A stretch of 64,000 bases of DNA, from positions 248,001-312,000 of the forward strand of contig JADLAY010000034.1 of assembly GCA_020849765.1 (NCBI GenBank), given 5' to 3'. The position numbers and the translations under genes are program-made. Below are positions 43,079-52,819 of the stretch, in pieces. The DNA is from Anaerolineae bacterium. GTDB lineage: Bacteria > Chloroflexota > Anaerolineae > Aggregatilineales > Phototrophicaceae. Each line of letters opens with the position of its first letter. Position 1 is the first letter of the stretch. The notes beneath the pieces were generated by a model. The model saw only the letters and a list, made by a program, of their open reading frames with translations. It was not told the origin of the DNA and did no database searches.

Positions 43079-43712
43079 TGTCCTGCTTCTCCTGTCCCCA
43101 GATCTGCTTGATGATTTCCAGCGCATCCAGGGGCACAATGACGCGATCATACTGGAGAAGATCACGCACGTTCAGATAACTGGCGCGCAGAGTTTTGGCA
43201 TCAGGCAGGTTGTTGACACTGCGCTGCACGTTGTCATCGCGCTCCGCGAGCAGAACCAACTTGCTCTTATCGCCCGCAATCGCCTTGAGTGCGACGTTCA
43301 TGTCCTTGGTCTTGGACGTCTTGGCGACCAACTGATCGACGAAGACCAGCTGCCCATCCCGCAGACACGCGCTCAAGGTCGAGCGAATAGCGCCCTGCCG
43401 CATCTTCTTGGGCATATCCTTGCTGTAGTCGCGCGGCTGCGGCCCCATCGGGCGGCCACCGCCGACAAACTGGGTCGCATCACGCGAGCCATGGCGCGCA
43501 CGGCCGGTGCCCTTCTGGCGGTACATCTTCGCCGACGTGCGGCTGACTTCACTGCGGCGCTGGACGCTATGTGTGCCCAGGCGCAGGCCCGCCATCTGGC
43601 GAACGTAGGCCTGATGCATCAAGCCAACATTGACTTCAACTTCGAAAATATCGGCGGGCAGATCAATCGTCTTAACCTGCTTGCCGCTCATATCCATAAC
43701 TGGAACTTGCAT
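43071..43712 (-). CDS. rplD: 50S ribosomal protein L4
   Basis: The 213-residue L4 starts MQVPVMDMSGKQVKTIDLP. GAGGAG is eight bases before this ATG and only two before an ATG two codons earlier, which decides the start. The long loop with KMYRQKGTGRARHGSRDATQ and GGGRPMGPQPRDYSKDMPKK reaches the exit tunnel. In E. coli L4 represses the S10 operon; a comparable target cannot be recognised here. Confidence 0.94.
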   Translation of the reverse strand: MQVPVMDMSGKQVKTIDLPADIFEVEVNVGLMHQAYVRQMAGLRLGTHSVQRRSEVSRTSAKMYRQKGTGRARHGSRDATQFVGGGRPMGPQPRDYSKDMPKKMRQGAIRSTLSACLRDGQLVFVDQLVAKTSKTKDMNVALKAIAGDKSKLVLLAERDDNVQRSVNNLPDAKTLRASYLNVRDLLQYDRVIVPLDALEIIKQIWGQEKQDNA

Positions 43713-43743
43713 CGTCATTTCTCCTCACGCACTCGCGCCGGGT

Positions 43744-44394
43744 CTACTTCTTGCTCGTCCAGCGGCGAGGACGCGCTGGCTTGAGCACGACGATCCCACC
43801 ATTGACGCCGGGCACCGAGCCGCGAACGGCGAGCAAGTTACGCTCGGAATCCACGACTACCACTTCGAGGTTCTCGGCTGTAACACGAACGTTGCCGCTT
43901 CGCCCCGCCATCCGCTGCCCCTTGAAAGTACGGGCAGGGAACGTGTTAGCGCCAACCGAACCGGGAGCACGCTCACGGTCGCTTTGACCGTGTGTCTTGG
44001 GCTGACGGTGGAAGCCATGCCGTTTGATCGTGCCGGTGAAGCCGCGCCCCTTCGACTTGCCGATAACGTCGACGCGCTCACCTTTTTCAAATACATCTGC
44101 CTTGATTTCCTGGCCTTCTTCCACATCGACGTCGCCGTTCTTGATGCGGAACTCGCGCAGGACGCGCAAAGCAGGCAGGTTATTGCGCTTGAGATGACCG
44201 AGCTGCCCTCGTGTCAGGCGCTGCGGCTTCGTCTCTTCAAAGCCAAGCTGAATCGCGCTATAACCATCGCGGTCGCTTGAGCGAACCTGGGTCACGTAAC
44301 ATGGCCCTGCCTGGATGACGGTCACGGGAATGACATTCCCGTTCTCATCAAAGATCTGGGTCATGCCGACCTTCTTGCCAATAATGCCTTTCAT
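43744..44394 (-). CDS. rplC: 50S ribosomal protein L3
   Basis: The 216-residue L3 begins [20 protein letters not shown] and has [40 protein letters not shown] with the Gln at the PrmB methylation position, and a C-terminal [16 protein letters not shown]. It lies 95 bases after rpsJ; that gap holds two short GC hairpins (44413-44435 and near 44460-44479) without T-runs. Confidence 0.95.
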   Translation of the reverse strand: MKGIIGKKVGMTQIFDENGNVIPVTVIQAGPCYVTQVRSSDRDGYSAIQLGFEETKPQRLTRGQLGHLKRNNLPALRVLREFRIKNGDVDVEEGQEIKADVFEKGERVDVIGKSKGRGFTGTIKRHGFHRQPKTHGQSDRERAPGSVGANTFPARTFKGQRMAGRSGNVRVTAENLEVVVVDSERNLLAVRGSVPGVNGGIVVLKPARPRRWTSKK

Positions 44395-44488
44395 GCTTTT
44401 CTCGCCTCCAGAGGGGACGCAGCAAGCGTTGCCCCACTTGTTTCACGCCTAGCGCATTGGCGGGCGGCATTTTGCCCGCATACGCCTT

Positions 44489-44794
44489 CTAGATTTTGAT
44501 CTCGATATCGACACCCGCAGGCAGATTCAAGCGCATCAACGTGTCGATGGTCTTGCTATCCGGGTCCAGCACTTCGATCAGACGCTTGTGGGTTCTGATC
44601 TCGAAGTGTTCATGCGAGTCTTTATCAATAAATGATGACCGTCGTACCGTGAACCGCTCCCGATGGGTCGGCAAAGGCACGGGACCGACCACGCGCGCGC
44701 CCGTTCGTTCGGCTGTCTCGACAATACGTTGAGCCGACTGATCCAGGACGCGGTGATCGTATGCCTTAAGCCGAATGCGGATCTTGTTCTTCAC
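44489..44794 (-). CDS. rpsJ: 30S ribosomal protein S10
   Basis: The 101-residue S10 begins [20 protein letters not shown] and has [57 protein letters not shown], the complete protein. It also acts in transcription antitermination (NusE). It opens the S10 cluster but follows tuf after 100 bases, so the str and S10 clusters are fused here. Confidence 0.96.
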   Translation of the reverse strand: MKNKIRIRLKAYDHRVLDQSAQRIVETAERTGARVVGPVPLPTHRERFTVRRSSFIDKDSHEHFEIRTHKRLIEVLDPDSKTIDTLMRLNLPAGVDIEIKI

Positions 44795-44828
44795 CTTCAG
44801 CCTCCTCGTGTTTTGCTGCTACGCACGC

Positions 44829-44861
44829 GCTGCCGGGAGCAAGGCGCTCGCTCCCGGCAGC
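44829..44861 (-). other. Perfect 12-bp hairpin between tuf and rpsJ
   Basis: GCTGCCGGGAGC (44829-44840) and GCTCCCGGCAGC (44850-44861) with a 9-base loop. No T-run follows on the minus strand. It may slow or cut the transcript between tuf and the S10 cluster, so that tuf is expressed at a different level. Confidence 0.65.
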
Positions 44862-44894
44862 GCAGAACAGCTTTCAAGCCTGTGGCGCGGCTAA

Positions 44895-46094
44895 CTAATT
44901 GAGCACTTCAGTGATGATGCCGGCACCCACGGTCAAACCACCTTCACGGATGGCGAACTTGGAACCCTTTTCGAGCGCCACCGGAGTGATCAGCTCGACT
45001 TCCAGGTTGACGTCGTCGCCGGGCAGAACCATCTCAACGCCTTCAGGCAGCTGGATCGTACCGGTCACATCCATGGTGCGGATGTAGAACTGCGGGCGAT
45101 AGCCGTTGAAGAAGGCCTTGTGACGACCACCCTCGTCCTTCTTGAGCACGTAAACCTGGCTCATGAAGCGCTTGTGGGGGGTGATGCTGTTCGGCTTGGC
45201 GAGCACCATACCACGTTCAACTTCTTCACGGGTGGTACCACGAAGCAGAATACCGGCGTTGTCACCTGCCTCAGCAGCATCGAGTTCCTTGTGGAACATC
45301 TCGACACCGATGACGGTGGTCTTCATGATTTCGTCACGGAGACCGATGATCGCGACTTCTTCACCCTTGGTGATCTTGCCACGCTCAACGCGACCGGTGA
45401 CAACCGTACCACGGCCCTTGATCGAGAACACGTCTTCGATCGCCATCAGGAACGGCTTGTCGACGTCACGGGTCGGGGTCGGGATCCAGCTATCGACCGC
45501 ATCCATCAGCTCCAGAATCGGCTGATATTCGGGCGCGTTGATGTCGGTGCTGGTCGACTCATTGGCCTGGAGCGCCGAACCACGCACGATCGGGGTGTCT
45601 TCGCTGAACTGGTAGCTGGAGAGCAGCTCACGAAGCTCCAGTTCGACGAGCTCGAGCAGCTCAGGATCATCGAGCTGATCGACCTTGTTGAGGAAGACGA
45701 CCATCGACGGCACTTCCACCTGGCGTGCCAGCAGCACGTGTTCACGCGTCTGCGGCATCGGGCCATCGGGAGCACTGACGACGAGGATGGCGCCATCCAT
45801 CTGCGCTGCACCGGTGATCATGTTCTTGATGTAGTCACGGTGACCGGGGCAGTCGACATGGGCGTAGTGCCGCGCATCCGTCTCGTATTCGACGTGACGA
45901 ATGTTGATCGTGATGCCGCGTGCACGTTCTTCCGGCGCATTGTCAATGTCGCCGTAGTTCATTCGTTCTGCCTTGCCCTTGAGCGCAAGAATCTTGGTGA
46001 TCGCGGCCGTCAGTGTTGTCTTCCCATGGTCAACGTGACCGATGGTGCCGATATTCACGTGTGGTTTCGTACGCTCGAACTTCGCCTTAGCCAT
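44895..46094 (-). CDS. tuf: Elongation factor Tu
   Basis: The 399-residue GTPase delivers aminoacyl-tRNA to the ribosome. GTPase motifs are G1 GHVDHGKT (19-26), the switch I segment [14 protein letters not shown]3 [16 protein letters not shown]4 NKVD and G5 GSAL. In G3 the residue after the catalytic His is Arg (GHRDY) where most bacterial EF-Tu have Ala, a change more often seen in archaeal/eukaryotic EF1A. Domains 2 and 3 are normal and end [11 protein letters not shown]. Only one copy lies in this window. Confidence 0.96.
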   Translation of the reverse strand: MAKAKFERTKPHVNIGTIGHVDHGKTTLTAAITKILALKGKAERMNYGDIDNAPEERARGITINIRHVEYETDARHYAHVDCPGHRDYIKNMITGAAQMDGAILVVSAPDGPMPQTREHVLLARQVEVPSMVVFLNKVDQLDDPELLELVELELRELLSSYQFSEDTPIVRGSALQANESTSTDINAPEYQPILELMDAVDSWIPTPTRDVDKPFLMAIEDVFSIKGRGTVVTGRVERGKITKGEEVAIIGLRDEIMKTTVIGVEMFHKELDAAEAGDNAGILLRGTTREEVERGMVLAKPNSITPHKRFMSQVYVLKKDEGGRHKAFFNGYRPQFYIRTMDVTGTIQLPEGVEMVLPGDDVNLEVELITPVALEKGSKFAIREGGLTVGAGIITEVLN

Positions 46095-46241
46095 TCTTTT
46101 CCCTCTTGCTTCGTTCGATCTACAAGTATCCCGGCAATTGTTACCTTCAACGCTCTGACGAGCGCAGTGGGATCAACATGGATTAATTGCTTAATCACCC
46201 TGCGCCATCGAGTTCGATGCGCGCAGGATGGTTCCGACAAA

Positions 46242-48350
46242 TCAGGACGATGCCCCTTTGATGACCTCGTCCGCGATACTCTGGGGCGCAGGGCTGTACT
46301 GCTCGAATTCCATCGTGAAGCTGCCGCGGCCCTGAGTCATATTGCGCAGTGCGGTTGCATAACCGAACATCTCGCCCAGCGGCACGTTCGCGCGGATCGA
46401 AGTCGTGCCCGATCCCCGCGGTTCCATACCGCCGATAATGCCACGACGTGAGGACACGTCGCCGACGATCGTGCCGGTGTATTCGTCTGGCACGACAACT
46501 TCAACCTTCATGGTCGGCTCAAGCAGAATCGGCTTGGCCTTGCGGAAGGCTTCTTTCAAGCACATCGAACCCGCGACCTTGAACGCCATTTCCGACGAGT
46601 CAACCTCGTGGAAGGCGCCGTCGACCAGGGTCGCCTTGATGCCGACCACAGGATAACCTGCGAGCACGCCACCAACGACCGCTTCACGCATACCGTTTTC
46701 CGTCGGGCGGATGAATTCACGAGGAATGGAGCCGCCGCGAATGGCGTCGACGAACAGCAAGCCGTCTTTGGCCAGGTGGGCTTCTTCCGCCGGCAGTGGC
46801 TCGAATTCGACCACGACGCGTGCATACTGGCCCGAACCGCCGGTCTGACGCTTGAACGTCGTATCCTCGCGGACGGCGCGCGTGATCGTCTCACGATAGG
46901 CGACGCGCGGCTTGCCGACGGTTGCCTGCACACCGAACTCGCGCATCATGCGGTCGACCACGACTTCGAGATGCAACTCGCCCATACCCTTGATCTTGGT
47001 CTGGCCGAGCTTGTCGTCGACCTCAATGCGGAAAGTGGGATCTTCTTCAGCCAGACGGCGAAGCGCGTTGCCCATCTTATCCTGGTCGGCCTTGGTGTTC
47101 GGCTCGATGGCGACCTCGATCACCGGCTCAGGGAAGGTGATCTTCTCAAGCACGATCGGCTTGTTCTCGTCCGACAGCGTATCACCGGTGAAGGTTTCCT
47201 TGAGCGCAAGCACGGCGGCGATGTCGCCGGCATGCACTTCTTCGATGTCCTCACGGCGATCCGCGAACATACGGACGATACGGCCGATACGCTCACGTGA
47301 GCCCTTGGTCGTGTTCTGCAGCATCGAACCGGCTTTGACGACACCGGAATAGACGCGGAAGAACGCCAGACGCCCCACGTACGGATCGGTGATGATCTTG
47401 AAGACCAACGCCGCCGTCGGGTCAGAGTCGGGTGGGTGACGCTCAAGCGGCTCATCGGTCTTGGGATGCGTGCCCTTGACCGGCGGCACGTCGAGCGGAG
47501 ACGGCAGGTAATCAATCACGGCATCGAGCAGCATCTGAACGCCCTTGTTCTTGAGCGCCGAACCGCACATCACCGGATGAATCTTGCTTGCGATCGTCGC
47601 ATCGCGCAGAGCGCCCTTGAGTTCGTCGGTCGAGATTTCCTCACCCATCAGATACTTCTCGGTGAGGAAGTCGTCGTTTTCGACGATCTTTTCGATCATC
47701 TCAGCGCGCATGGTTTCCGCCTGTTCGCGGAAGCTTTCAGGGATTGGCTGGCGCTCGATGGCCGTGCCCAGGTCGTCGCCGTAGGTCACGAGTTCCATCG
47801 CCATCAAATCGATGATGCCGCCGAACTCCGCGCCTTCGCCGTACGGGTACTGGATCATGACCGGGTTACCGTGCAGGCGCTCCACAATCATGTCCACGCA
47901 GCGGCGATAGTTGGCGCCGACACGGTCCATCTTGTTGACGAAGCAAATGCGCGGCACGTTGTAGCCATTGGCCTGACGCCAAACCGTTTCAGACTGAGGT
48001 TCCACGCCTGCGACGCCATCGAACACGACCACACCACCGTCGAGCACGCGCAAGCTGCGCTGCACTTCAACGGTGAAATCGACGTGCCCAGGGGTATCGA
48101 TCAGGTTGACCTGATGCCCTTTCCACGCGGCAGTGACCGCGGCAGCGGTGATCGTGATCCCGCGCTCGCGTTCCTGTTCCATATAGTCGGTGGTGGCAGC
48201 ACCTTCGTGGACTTCGCCGATCCGATGCACCATACCGGTATAGTAAAGCACGCGCTCGGTGGTCGTCGTCTTGCCGGCATCGATGTGCGCGATAATACCG
48301 ATATTTCGCACCATGTTCAGATCGAACGTCGTTTCAGCTTTTTTCGCCAT
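46242..48350 (-). CDS. fusA: Elongation factor G
   Basis: The 702-residue translocase GTPase has G1 [10 protein letters not shown], the switch I region [16 protein letters not shown]3 [10 protein letters not shown]4 NKMDR and G5 GSAL. Domain IV includes the loop region [27 protein letters not shown] and the C-terminal [26 protein letters not shown]. It drives tRNA-mRNA movement after peptide bond formation. It lies 44 bases after rpsG and 147 before tuf. Confidence 0.97.
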   Translation of the reverse strand: MAKKAETTFDLNMVRNIGIIAHIDAGKTTTTERVLYYTGMVHRIGEVHEGAATTDYMEQERERGITITAAAVTAAWKGHQVNLIDTPGHVDFTVEVQRSLRVLDGGVVVFDGVAGVEPQSETVWRQANGYNVPRICFVNKMDRVGANYRRCVDMIVERLHGNPVMIQYPYGEGAEFGGIIDLMAMELVTYGDDLGTAIERQPIPESFREQAETMRAEMIEKIVENDDFLTEKYLMGEEISTDELKGALRDATIASKIHPVMCGSALKNKGVQMLLDAVIDYLPSPLDVPPVKGTHPKTDEPLERHPPDSDPTAALVFKIITDPYVGRLAFFRVYSGVVKAGSMLQNTTKGSRERIGRIVRMFADRREDIEEVHAGDIAAVLALKETFTGDTLSDENKPIVLEKITFPEPVIEVAIEPNTKADQDKMGNALRRLAEEDPTFRIEVDDKLGQTKIKGMGELHLEVVVDRMMREFGVQATVGKPRVAYRETITRAVREDTTFKRQTGGSGQYARVVVEFEPLPAEEAHLAKDGLLFVDAIRGGSIPREFIRPTENGMREAVVGGVLAGYPVVGIKATLVDGAFHEVDSSEMAFKVAGSMCLKEAFRKAKPILLEPTMKVEVVVPDEYTGTIVGDVSSRRGIIGGMEPRGSGTTSIRANVPLGEMFGYATALRNMTQGRGSFTMEFEQYSPAPQSIADEVIKGASS

Positions 48351-48394
48351 GCTTTCTCACTTAGATTCACGACTGCTGGAGTGGCGCATCGTCG

Positions 48395-48862
48395 TTAGCG
48401 GAAGTGTGCGAACGCGCGGTTCGCCTCTGCCATACGATGAGTGTCGTCTTTCTTCTTGACTGAGTTGCCCTGGCCATTGGCCGCATCCATGATTTCAGCA
48501 GCCAGCTTTTCGCTCATGTTGCGCCCACCGCGCCCACGCGCGTTGTCCAGGATCCAGCGCATGGCCAGCGTCACCGCACGTTCCTGCGGAACTTCCACAG
48601 GTACCTGGTAGGTCGCGCCACCAACGCGCATCGGCTTGACTTCGATGGCAGGGCTTACGTTACGAAGCGCCTGTTCCATCACTTCGATGGGATTGCGCTT
48701 CATTCTTTCTTCAACGATGTCCAGCGCATCGTACATTAAGCGCTGGGCTGTACTCTTCTTACCGCCACGCATCATGCGGTTGATGATCATCTGCGCATGA
48801 ACGCTACTGAACTTGACATCCGGCGGCGTGAGGCGCTTCGGCGGTTTATTCCGTCTCGACAT
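48395..48862 (-). CDS. rpsG: 30S ribosomal protein S7
   Basis: The 155-residue S7 begins MSRRNKPPKRLTPPDVKFSS. It has the family pattern MINRMMRGGKKSTAQRLMYD, EVMEQALRNVSPAIEVKPMR, VGGATYQVPVEVPQERAVTL, then RWILDNARGRGGRNMSEKLA. It organises the head of 30S. In E. coli it represses the str operon between rpsL and rpsG; here that gap is just 14 bases, so a similar site there is unlikely. Confidence 0.96.
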   Translation of the reverse strand: MSRRNKPPKRLTPPDVKFSSVHAQMIINRMMRGGKKSTAQRLMYDALDIVEERMKRNPIEVMEQALRNVSPAIEVKPMRVGGATYQVPVEVPQERAVTLAMRWILDNARGRGGRNMSEKLAAEIMDAANGQGNSVKKKDDTHRMAEANRAFAHFR

Positions 48863-48876
48863 GTCCTACAAATCCC

Positions 48877-49317
48877 TTACTTCTTGGCGGCTGCCTGGCC
48901 CGGCTTCGGGCGCTTGGCGCCATATTTACTGCGCGCCTGCTGACGATTCTTGACACCATCGGTGTCCAGAGTGCCACGAACGATGTGATAACGCACACCC
49001 GGCAGATCTTTCACACGGCCACCACGCACGAGCACGACACTGTGCTCCTGCAGGCTGTGACCTTCACCCGGGATATAGGCGGTCACTTCGATACGGTTGG
49101 ACAGGCGCACACGCGCCACTTTTCGGAGGGCCGAGTTCGGCTTTTTCGGCGTCATCGTCTTAACGACGGTGCAGACACCGCGCTTCTGCGGCGATCCTTT
49201 TGGAATACGAACACGACGCTGACTATAAACATTGAAGCCGTACTGCAGAGCAGGTGCTTTGCTCTTCGACTTCTTCGGTTTACGGCCCTTGCGCACCAAC
49301 TGATTGATGGTTGGCAT
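48877..49317 (-). CDS. rpsL: 30S ribosomal protein S12 with loop insertion
   Basis: The 146-residue S12 starts [20 protein letters not shown] with GGAG seven bases upstream; the open frame continues 42 codons upstream through the leader and is not coding. Compared with E. coli S12 there is an insertion of about 15 residues (about 26-40) between PALQ and GSPQKRGVC. Decoding-centre segments are intact ([30 protein letters not shown] with the Asp usually methylthiolated). It is the first gene of the long operon. Confidence 0.95.
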   Translation of the reverse strand: MPTINQLVRKGRKPKKSKSKAPALQYGFNVYSQRRVRIPKGSPQKRGVCTVVKTMTPKKPNSALRKVARVRLSNRIEVTAYIPGEGHSLQEHSVVLVRGGRVKDLPGVRYHIVRGTLDTDGVKNRQQARSKYGAKRPKPGQAAAKK

Positions 49318-49354
49318 ATACGACTCCAGGAGAACAAGCTTGCTACAGGCATGC

Positions 49355-49387
49355 AAAAAGGCGTAGTCGATGCACTCAATACGCCTT
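49355..49387 (-). terminator. Attenuator-like terminator in the rpsL leader
   Basis: On the minus strand AAGGCGTA (49387-49380) and TACGCCTT (49365-49358) form an 8-bp stem with a 14-base loop, running directly into TTTTT (49359-49355). It lies about 38 bases before the rpsL start and about 110-140 bases after the predicted transcript start, the position of a leader attenuator. Confidence 0.75.
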
Positions 49388-49502
49388 ATGCTGCTTACCA
49401 TATGGCGAGCCATGCCGCCGTGCGGACGCTTTCGCCACCTCACTCAGTTCGGTGCAGCATTGCCTTCAGACGTAAGGTTACGCACCGTACATTTCGGAGC
49501 GC

Positions 49503-49531
49503 ATGATAGCAGCGCAATAGGGGTAAGTCAA
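49503..49531 (-). promoter_or_regulatory. Main promoter of the str-S10-spc operon
   Basis: TTGACT (49531-49526) and TATCAT (49508-49503) are separated by exactly 17 bases on the minus strand. The predicted start is near 49496, giving a leader of about 180 bases that is rich in inverted repeats (e.g. CGGTGC/GCACCG). The remaining part of this 313-base gap up to the FHA gene stop shows only a GCTCATGTGCCG / CATGAGC-type repeat around 49570-49605. Confidence 0.8.
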
Positions 49532-49630
49532 GGGTTAGAGGGGTTCATCGTTGCAAGCGATGGGGCGTGCTCATGTGACGCTGTATGAACGGCACATGAG
49601 CGCCCGGCTAAGTGAGACGTATTCGGGTCT

Positions 49631-50527
49631 TTACAGCTTGAGTCCGGCAGCCTTGCTCGAGGCCACCAACAGATCTTCTACGCTGACGGGCTTGGTCAAA
49701 AAGACGTCCGCCCCCGCCTCGATCGCCTGGTTAGTCTGAAAGCTCGCCGAGACGACGATGATCGGAATATGCGGGTGTGGATGATTCTTGCGCATGTAGC
49801 GCAGAAAATCGAGACCGTTGAAATCCGGCAGCATCAAGTCGAGCACGATCACGTCTGGCAGCCCCTGGATGACCACGCTCAGGGCGTTGATTACGCTGTT
49901 CACGTGCGTGATCTTGTATCCCGCGCGATTGAGCGTCGTATTGAAGACCTCGGCCACGCTCAGGTCATCTTCAATGATCAGGATGTGCTTATTGTGCTCC
50001 ATGCGAGCCAGTTCTTGCGTCTGCGTCTTGAGCATTTCCGGCATCCGGAAGCGCCCCGTAATGTCGTGCATCGGCACGACCGCAAACATGATCTGCACGT
50101 GGAGCTGCCCGAAAGAAAGCTGATCGCCATGATGCAGGCGATACGGCTCGCCCGGCTTCAGGGGGGCATTGTTCAGGCGAGTCCCGTTGGTGCTGTCCAG
50201 ATCCTTTATATAGAGCCGGCCATCGCGCATCTCAATAATGGCATGACGGCGTGACACGCCGTGCGAAAACGCACTGTAGGGCAAGAGATCGATTTCAGGG
50301 AAGATGTGCTGCTCGGCGTCGCTGCGCCCGATCACCATCGTATCGCGCACGTGGGTCTGGATCGTCGAAGGCGTCCCGATAACGCGCATCTCGATCACCC
50401 AGGGCAGGGAATAATCCAGCGGCCCGGTCGTACCTGGCGAGACTGGCCCTGTATTGAGCTTAATCTCGGCCAGGTGACGCGTGTGCATACTTGAAGAATC
50501 GCCTCGGCTCGTCATCGCAACTTCCAT
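49631..50527 (-). CDS. FHA domain - response-regulator receiver fusion protein
   Basis: The 298-residue cytosolic protein has an FHA phosphothreonine-binding domain at about 45-150 (GRSD 67-70, SRRH 92-95, DSTNGTRLN 111-119) and a receiver domain at about 180-298 with acidic pair D187-D188, phospho-acceptor D230 in VIVLDLMLP, Ser260 in the Thr/Ser switch position and Lys279 in FLTKPV. There is no DNA-binding or enzymatic output. It may dock on proteins phosphorylated by Ser/Thr kinases (one is encoded at 12.6-14.7 kb) while its receiver is controlled by a histidine kinase. A TATACT lies about 80 bases upstream. Confidence 0.92.
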   Translation of the reverse strand: MEVAMTSRGDSSSMHTRHLAEIKLNTGPVSPGTTGPLDYSLPWVIEMRVIGTPSTIQTHVRDTMVIGRSDAEQHIFPEIDLLPYSAFSHGVSRRHAIIEMRDGRLYIKDLDSTNGTRLNNAPLKPGEPYRLHHGDQLSFGQLHVQIMFAVVPMHDITGRFRMPEMLKTQTQELARMEHNKHILIIEDDLSVAEVFNTTLNRAGYKITHVNSVINALSVVIQGLPDVIVLDLMLPDFNGLDFLRYMRKNHPHPHIPIIVVSASFQTNQAIEAGADVFLTKPVSVEDLLVASSKAAGLKL

Positions 50528-50686
50528 AACTGCCCCGGCAAAAGATCAGCCGCATCTTGGCAAATGCACCGAAGAGATCGGGCTGAGGTCAAACCTAGTA
50601 TAAACCATATACAGTGAATATCTTCGTGGACAACCGTTGAGACTTTATGCAAAGTGTGAGGGGAGGATGTAGGCGCCGGGGTGGGA

Positions 50687-50716
50687 CAACAAAAATGCCC
50701 CGCGTTTGCGGGGCAT
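50687..50716 (-). terminator. Strong intrinsic terminator upstream of the FHA gene
   Basis: ATGCCCCGC (50695-50703) and GCGGGGCAT (50708-50716) form a 9-bp GC-rich stem with a 4-base loop, followed on the minus strand by TTTTTGTTGT. It lies about 340 bases past the end of the transpeptidase-like gene, so the transcript it ends includes the structured region between. Confidence 0.88.
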
Positions 50717-51049
50717 ATTCGTGTGAGACCGATGAAATTCTATTATTGAAATTTATTAGGAGTCTCACACCGTATTTTTCATGATCGATAGATTAATGCG
50801 TTCTGGAGCAAATTTCAAATTGCATTTAGCCGCTGAACGACCTGAATTGGGCAATTTGCCAGGGAGCTGCCGCATCATCATGGCAAGGGGGCGTGCACGA
50901 TTCGCCCTTTTTGAACCCTAAAGACCCACCATTATCACAAAAGTGGTCCATCTGACCGGTTCTGCACGCCCTTCTGCATGAGCGGCTTGTCATGTTAAGC
51001 GCAGCTTAAGTTTGTCGAAAATGCACATACAAATGCGTACATTTCTCGC
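50717..51049 (-). ncRNA. Candidate structured non-coding RNA or long 3' UTR
   Basis: No coding frame of note was seen in this 333-base stretch, but it is dense in inverted repeats. These are GTGTGAGAC (50721-50729) / GTCTCACAC (50762-50770); AAGGGGGCGTGCA (50885-50897) / TGCACGCCCTT (50963-50973) with an inner GACCCAC/GTGGTC hairpin (50923-50948); and TTAAGC-GCA-GCTTAA (50995-51009). On the minus strand all of these precede the terminator at 50716-50687. No match to a known RNA family (6S, tmRNA, RNase P, SRP) was recognised by eye. The strand and RNA nature are inferred. Confidence 0.4.
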
Positions 51050-52795
51050 TCAAATTCCACCAGTCTCCTGGGCTGCAAGCCGCCCAATCTCGCTTTCTGG
51101 TTGAAATTCACTGGAGATGATTTCGACGACGGTGCCATCCGATGCCCAGTGATAAAGCTCCTGCGCTTGATCGTCTCTGGACATGATGCAGCCAAACGTA
51201 TACGGCTGGCCGACGTTGCCACCGCCCAGGTAGGCCCCGTTGGGCAGCAAGACTGCGCCATGGAAGCCGTTCATCAGGCCGGGGATGACTTCGTAGATGC
51301 CCATGAAGTAGTACATCTGCCACTGGCCGCAGCCGCGATCGCCGCACAGGGTGAAGCTGCTGCCGCTTGCGACATCCTCGTGCGATTGAATCTGGAAGAT
51401 CCCCGGTGATGTCGGCGCATCACTCATCCCGGACGAGATCAGCCAGTTGAAGACCTCTACCCCATTCTCATAAGCGACCAATGATTGTGTGTTCAGGTTG
51501 ACGACGATGCGTTTGCCCGGCACCGGATCGATCGGTAGGACGAGGTCGCGCGATGGGAGCTGGATCTTATCGCCGACGTAGAGCGTGGTCGTATCGAAAT
51601 CAAGATTCGGATTGGCCTGCTGGATCAGGAAGAACGGGATGCCCGTCCTGCGCGCAATTCGGTTGCCGGTGTCACCACGCACCACTTCATAAGTGGTGGA
51701 GCGATAACGGATGCGCACGACCACATCGGGCACACCGACCTGAATGGCTTCACGCATCTTCTCGGTCACGTCCGTCGGTTCGATAAACCTCAAACCGTTA
51801 TCAGTGCCTTCGTTGAGCGTGCGCGCCTGGGCATCCAGGAAAGGCCGGAAGGCATCAGCGCGTAAGTCCAGGCCATTCGAGCCCGCTTCAATCCAGGACG
51901 TAAACGTGTCGCGATCCGTCGACCAGGTGATTGACTCATCCGTAAAAGGATCGTAACCCACTAGTTGAAATGGCTGGCTCGTCAGCGCGCGGGCATCTTC
52001 CAGATAGCGGTCGGCATCCTGCAGGCTGGGCGCAACCGGCGACATGACGAGGTCGAGACGGCGCGCTTCGACCACTGCCTGTGGCATATCCTTCAAATCG
52101 CTGAGCGTCGCGGCGACGTCCATCGTCTTGCCTTCGCTGGGTGCGACCGACACGATCTCATCGCCTTCCCAGCGATAACCCGCGTTGTACGGCGCCACGT
52201 TGGCTTGCAGGGACAGATCGAGCAGATAGGTTTGCGCCCTGAGTTCGTCGTTGAGATTGACTTTGGGCTGAATGCCCATGCCAAAGGGCAACCCGGACAT
52301 GCCGACGCCGCGCGCGGCCTCCGCAGTCGCCCGCGCATCGAAGCCCAGGCCCAGTTCATCCGGCGAGACGGCCCACGACCGATCGGCGTCGGTCAGGCTG
52401 ATGCGCACGTTGCGCTGCCAGACGGTCTCCAACTGCTGCGCCGCCTCTTCCGTGGTCATGCCGCCAATATTGACGCCAAGCGCCCAGACATTGGGAAAGA
52501 TGCGCCCGCCCAAGACATGGCTGAGCACAAAGATGACGAACCCCAACACAAGAATGCCACCGAGCGCGTACAGCGCTTGCGGCGTGTGCGTCGTCCGCCA
52601 CCACAATTCCGCCAGGAACAAGCGAACGTTGTCGAGACGAGCGTTCCACTGGCCGCCCACCTTGCGAGTTCGCTCCCGAACGCCCGTATCAGAGATTGAC
52701 TCCGAGCGCACCGCCATCGGCGTCCGCCGCCGTTGACGAGCGGCGATCCGGTCACGCGCGCGTCCACGTTTTTGTTCGGTGTTGTAACTGCTCAT
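51050..52795 (-). CDS. Membrane-anchored L,D-transpeptidase-like protein with LysM and PG-binding domains
   Basis: This is a 581-residue protein. A basic N-terminus (1-65) precedes a membrane helix (about 72-92, ALYALGGILVLGFVIFVLSHV). Two peptidoglycan-binding/VanW-like modules (about 95-330; e.g. GVNIGGMTTEEAAQQLE) follow. A LysM domain is at about 357-406 (TYEVVRGDTGNRIARRTG, QANPNLD). The C-terminal YkuD domain has H512 in FHGAVLLP and Cys536 in YTFGCIMS. The usual SHGC motif has Phe534 in place of its His. It probably cross-links or tailors peptidoglycan, though activity is less certain. The start ATG gives MSSYNTEQ; a GTG five codons earlier is possible. Confidence 0.88.
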   Translation of the reverse strand: MSSYNTEQKRGRARDRIAARQRRRTPMAVRSESISDTGVRERTRKVGGQWNARLDNVRLFLAELWWRTTHTPQALYALGGILVLGFVIFVLSHVLGGRIFPNVWALGVNIGGMTTEEAAQQLETVWQRNVRISLTDADRSWAVSPDELGLGFDARATAEAARGVGMSGLPFGMGIQPKVNLNDELRAQTYLLDLSLQANVAPYNAGYRWEGDEIVSVAPSEGKTMDVAATLSDLKDMPQAVVEARRLDLVMSPVAPSLQDADRYLEDARALTSQPFQLVGYDPFTDESITWSTDRDTFTSWIEAGSNGLDLRADAFRPFLDAQARTLNEGTDNGLRFIEPTDVTEKMREAIQVGVPDVVVRIRYRSTTYEVVRGDTGNRIARRTGIPFFLIQQANPNLDFDTTTLYVGDKIQLPSRDLVLPIDPVPGKRIVVNLNTQSLVAYENGVEVFNWLISSGMSDAPTSPGIFQIQSHEDVASGSSFTLCGDRGCGQWQMYYFMGIYEVIPGLMNGFHGAVLLPNGAYLGGGNVGQPYTFGCIMSRDDQAQELYHWASDGTVVEIISSEFQPESEIGRLAAQETGGI

Positions 52796-52819
52796 AGCGC
52801 CCTGCCACACTCAAACTTA

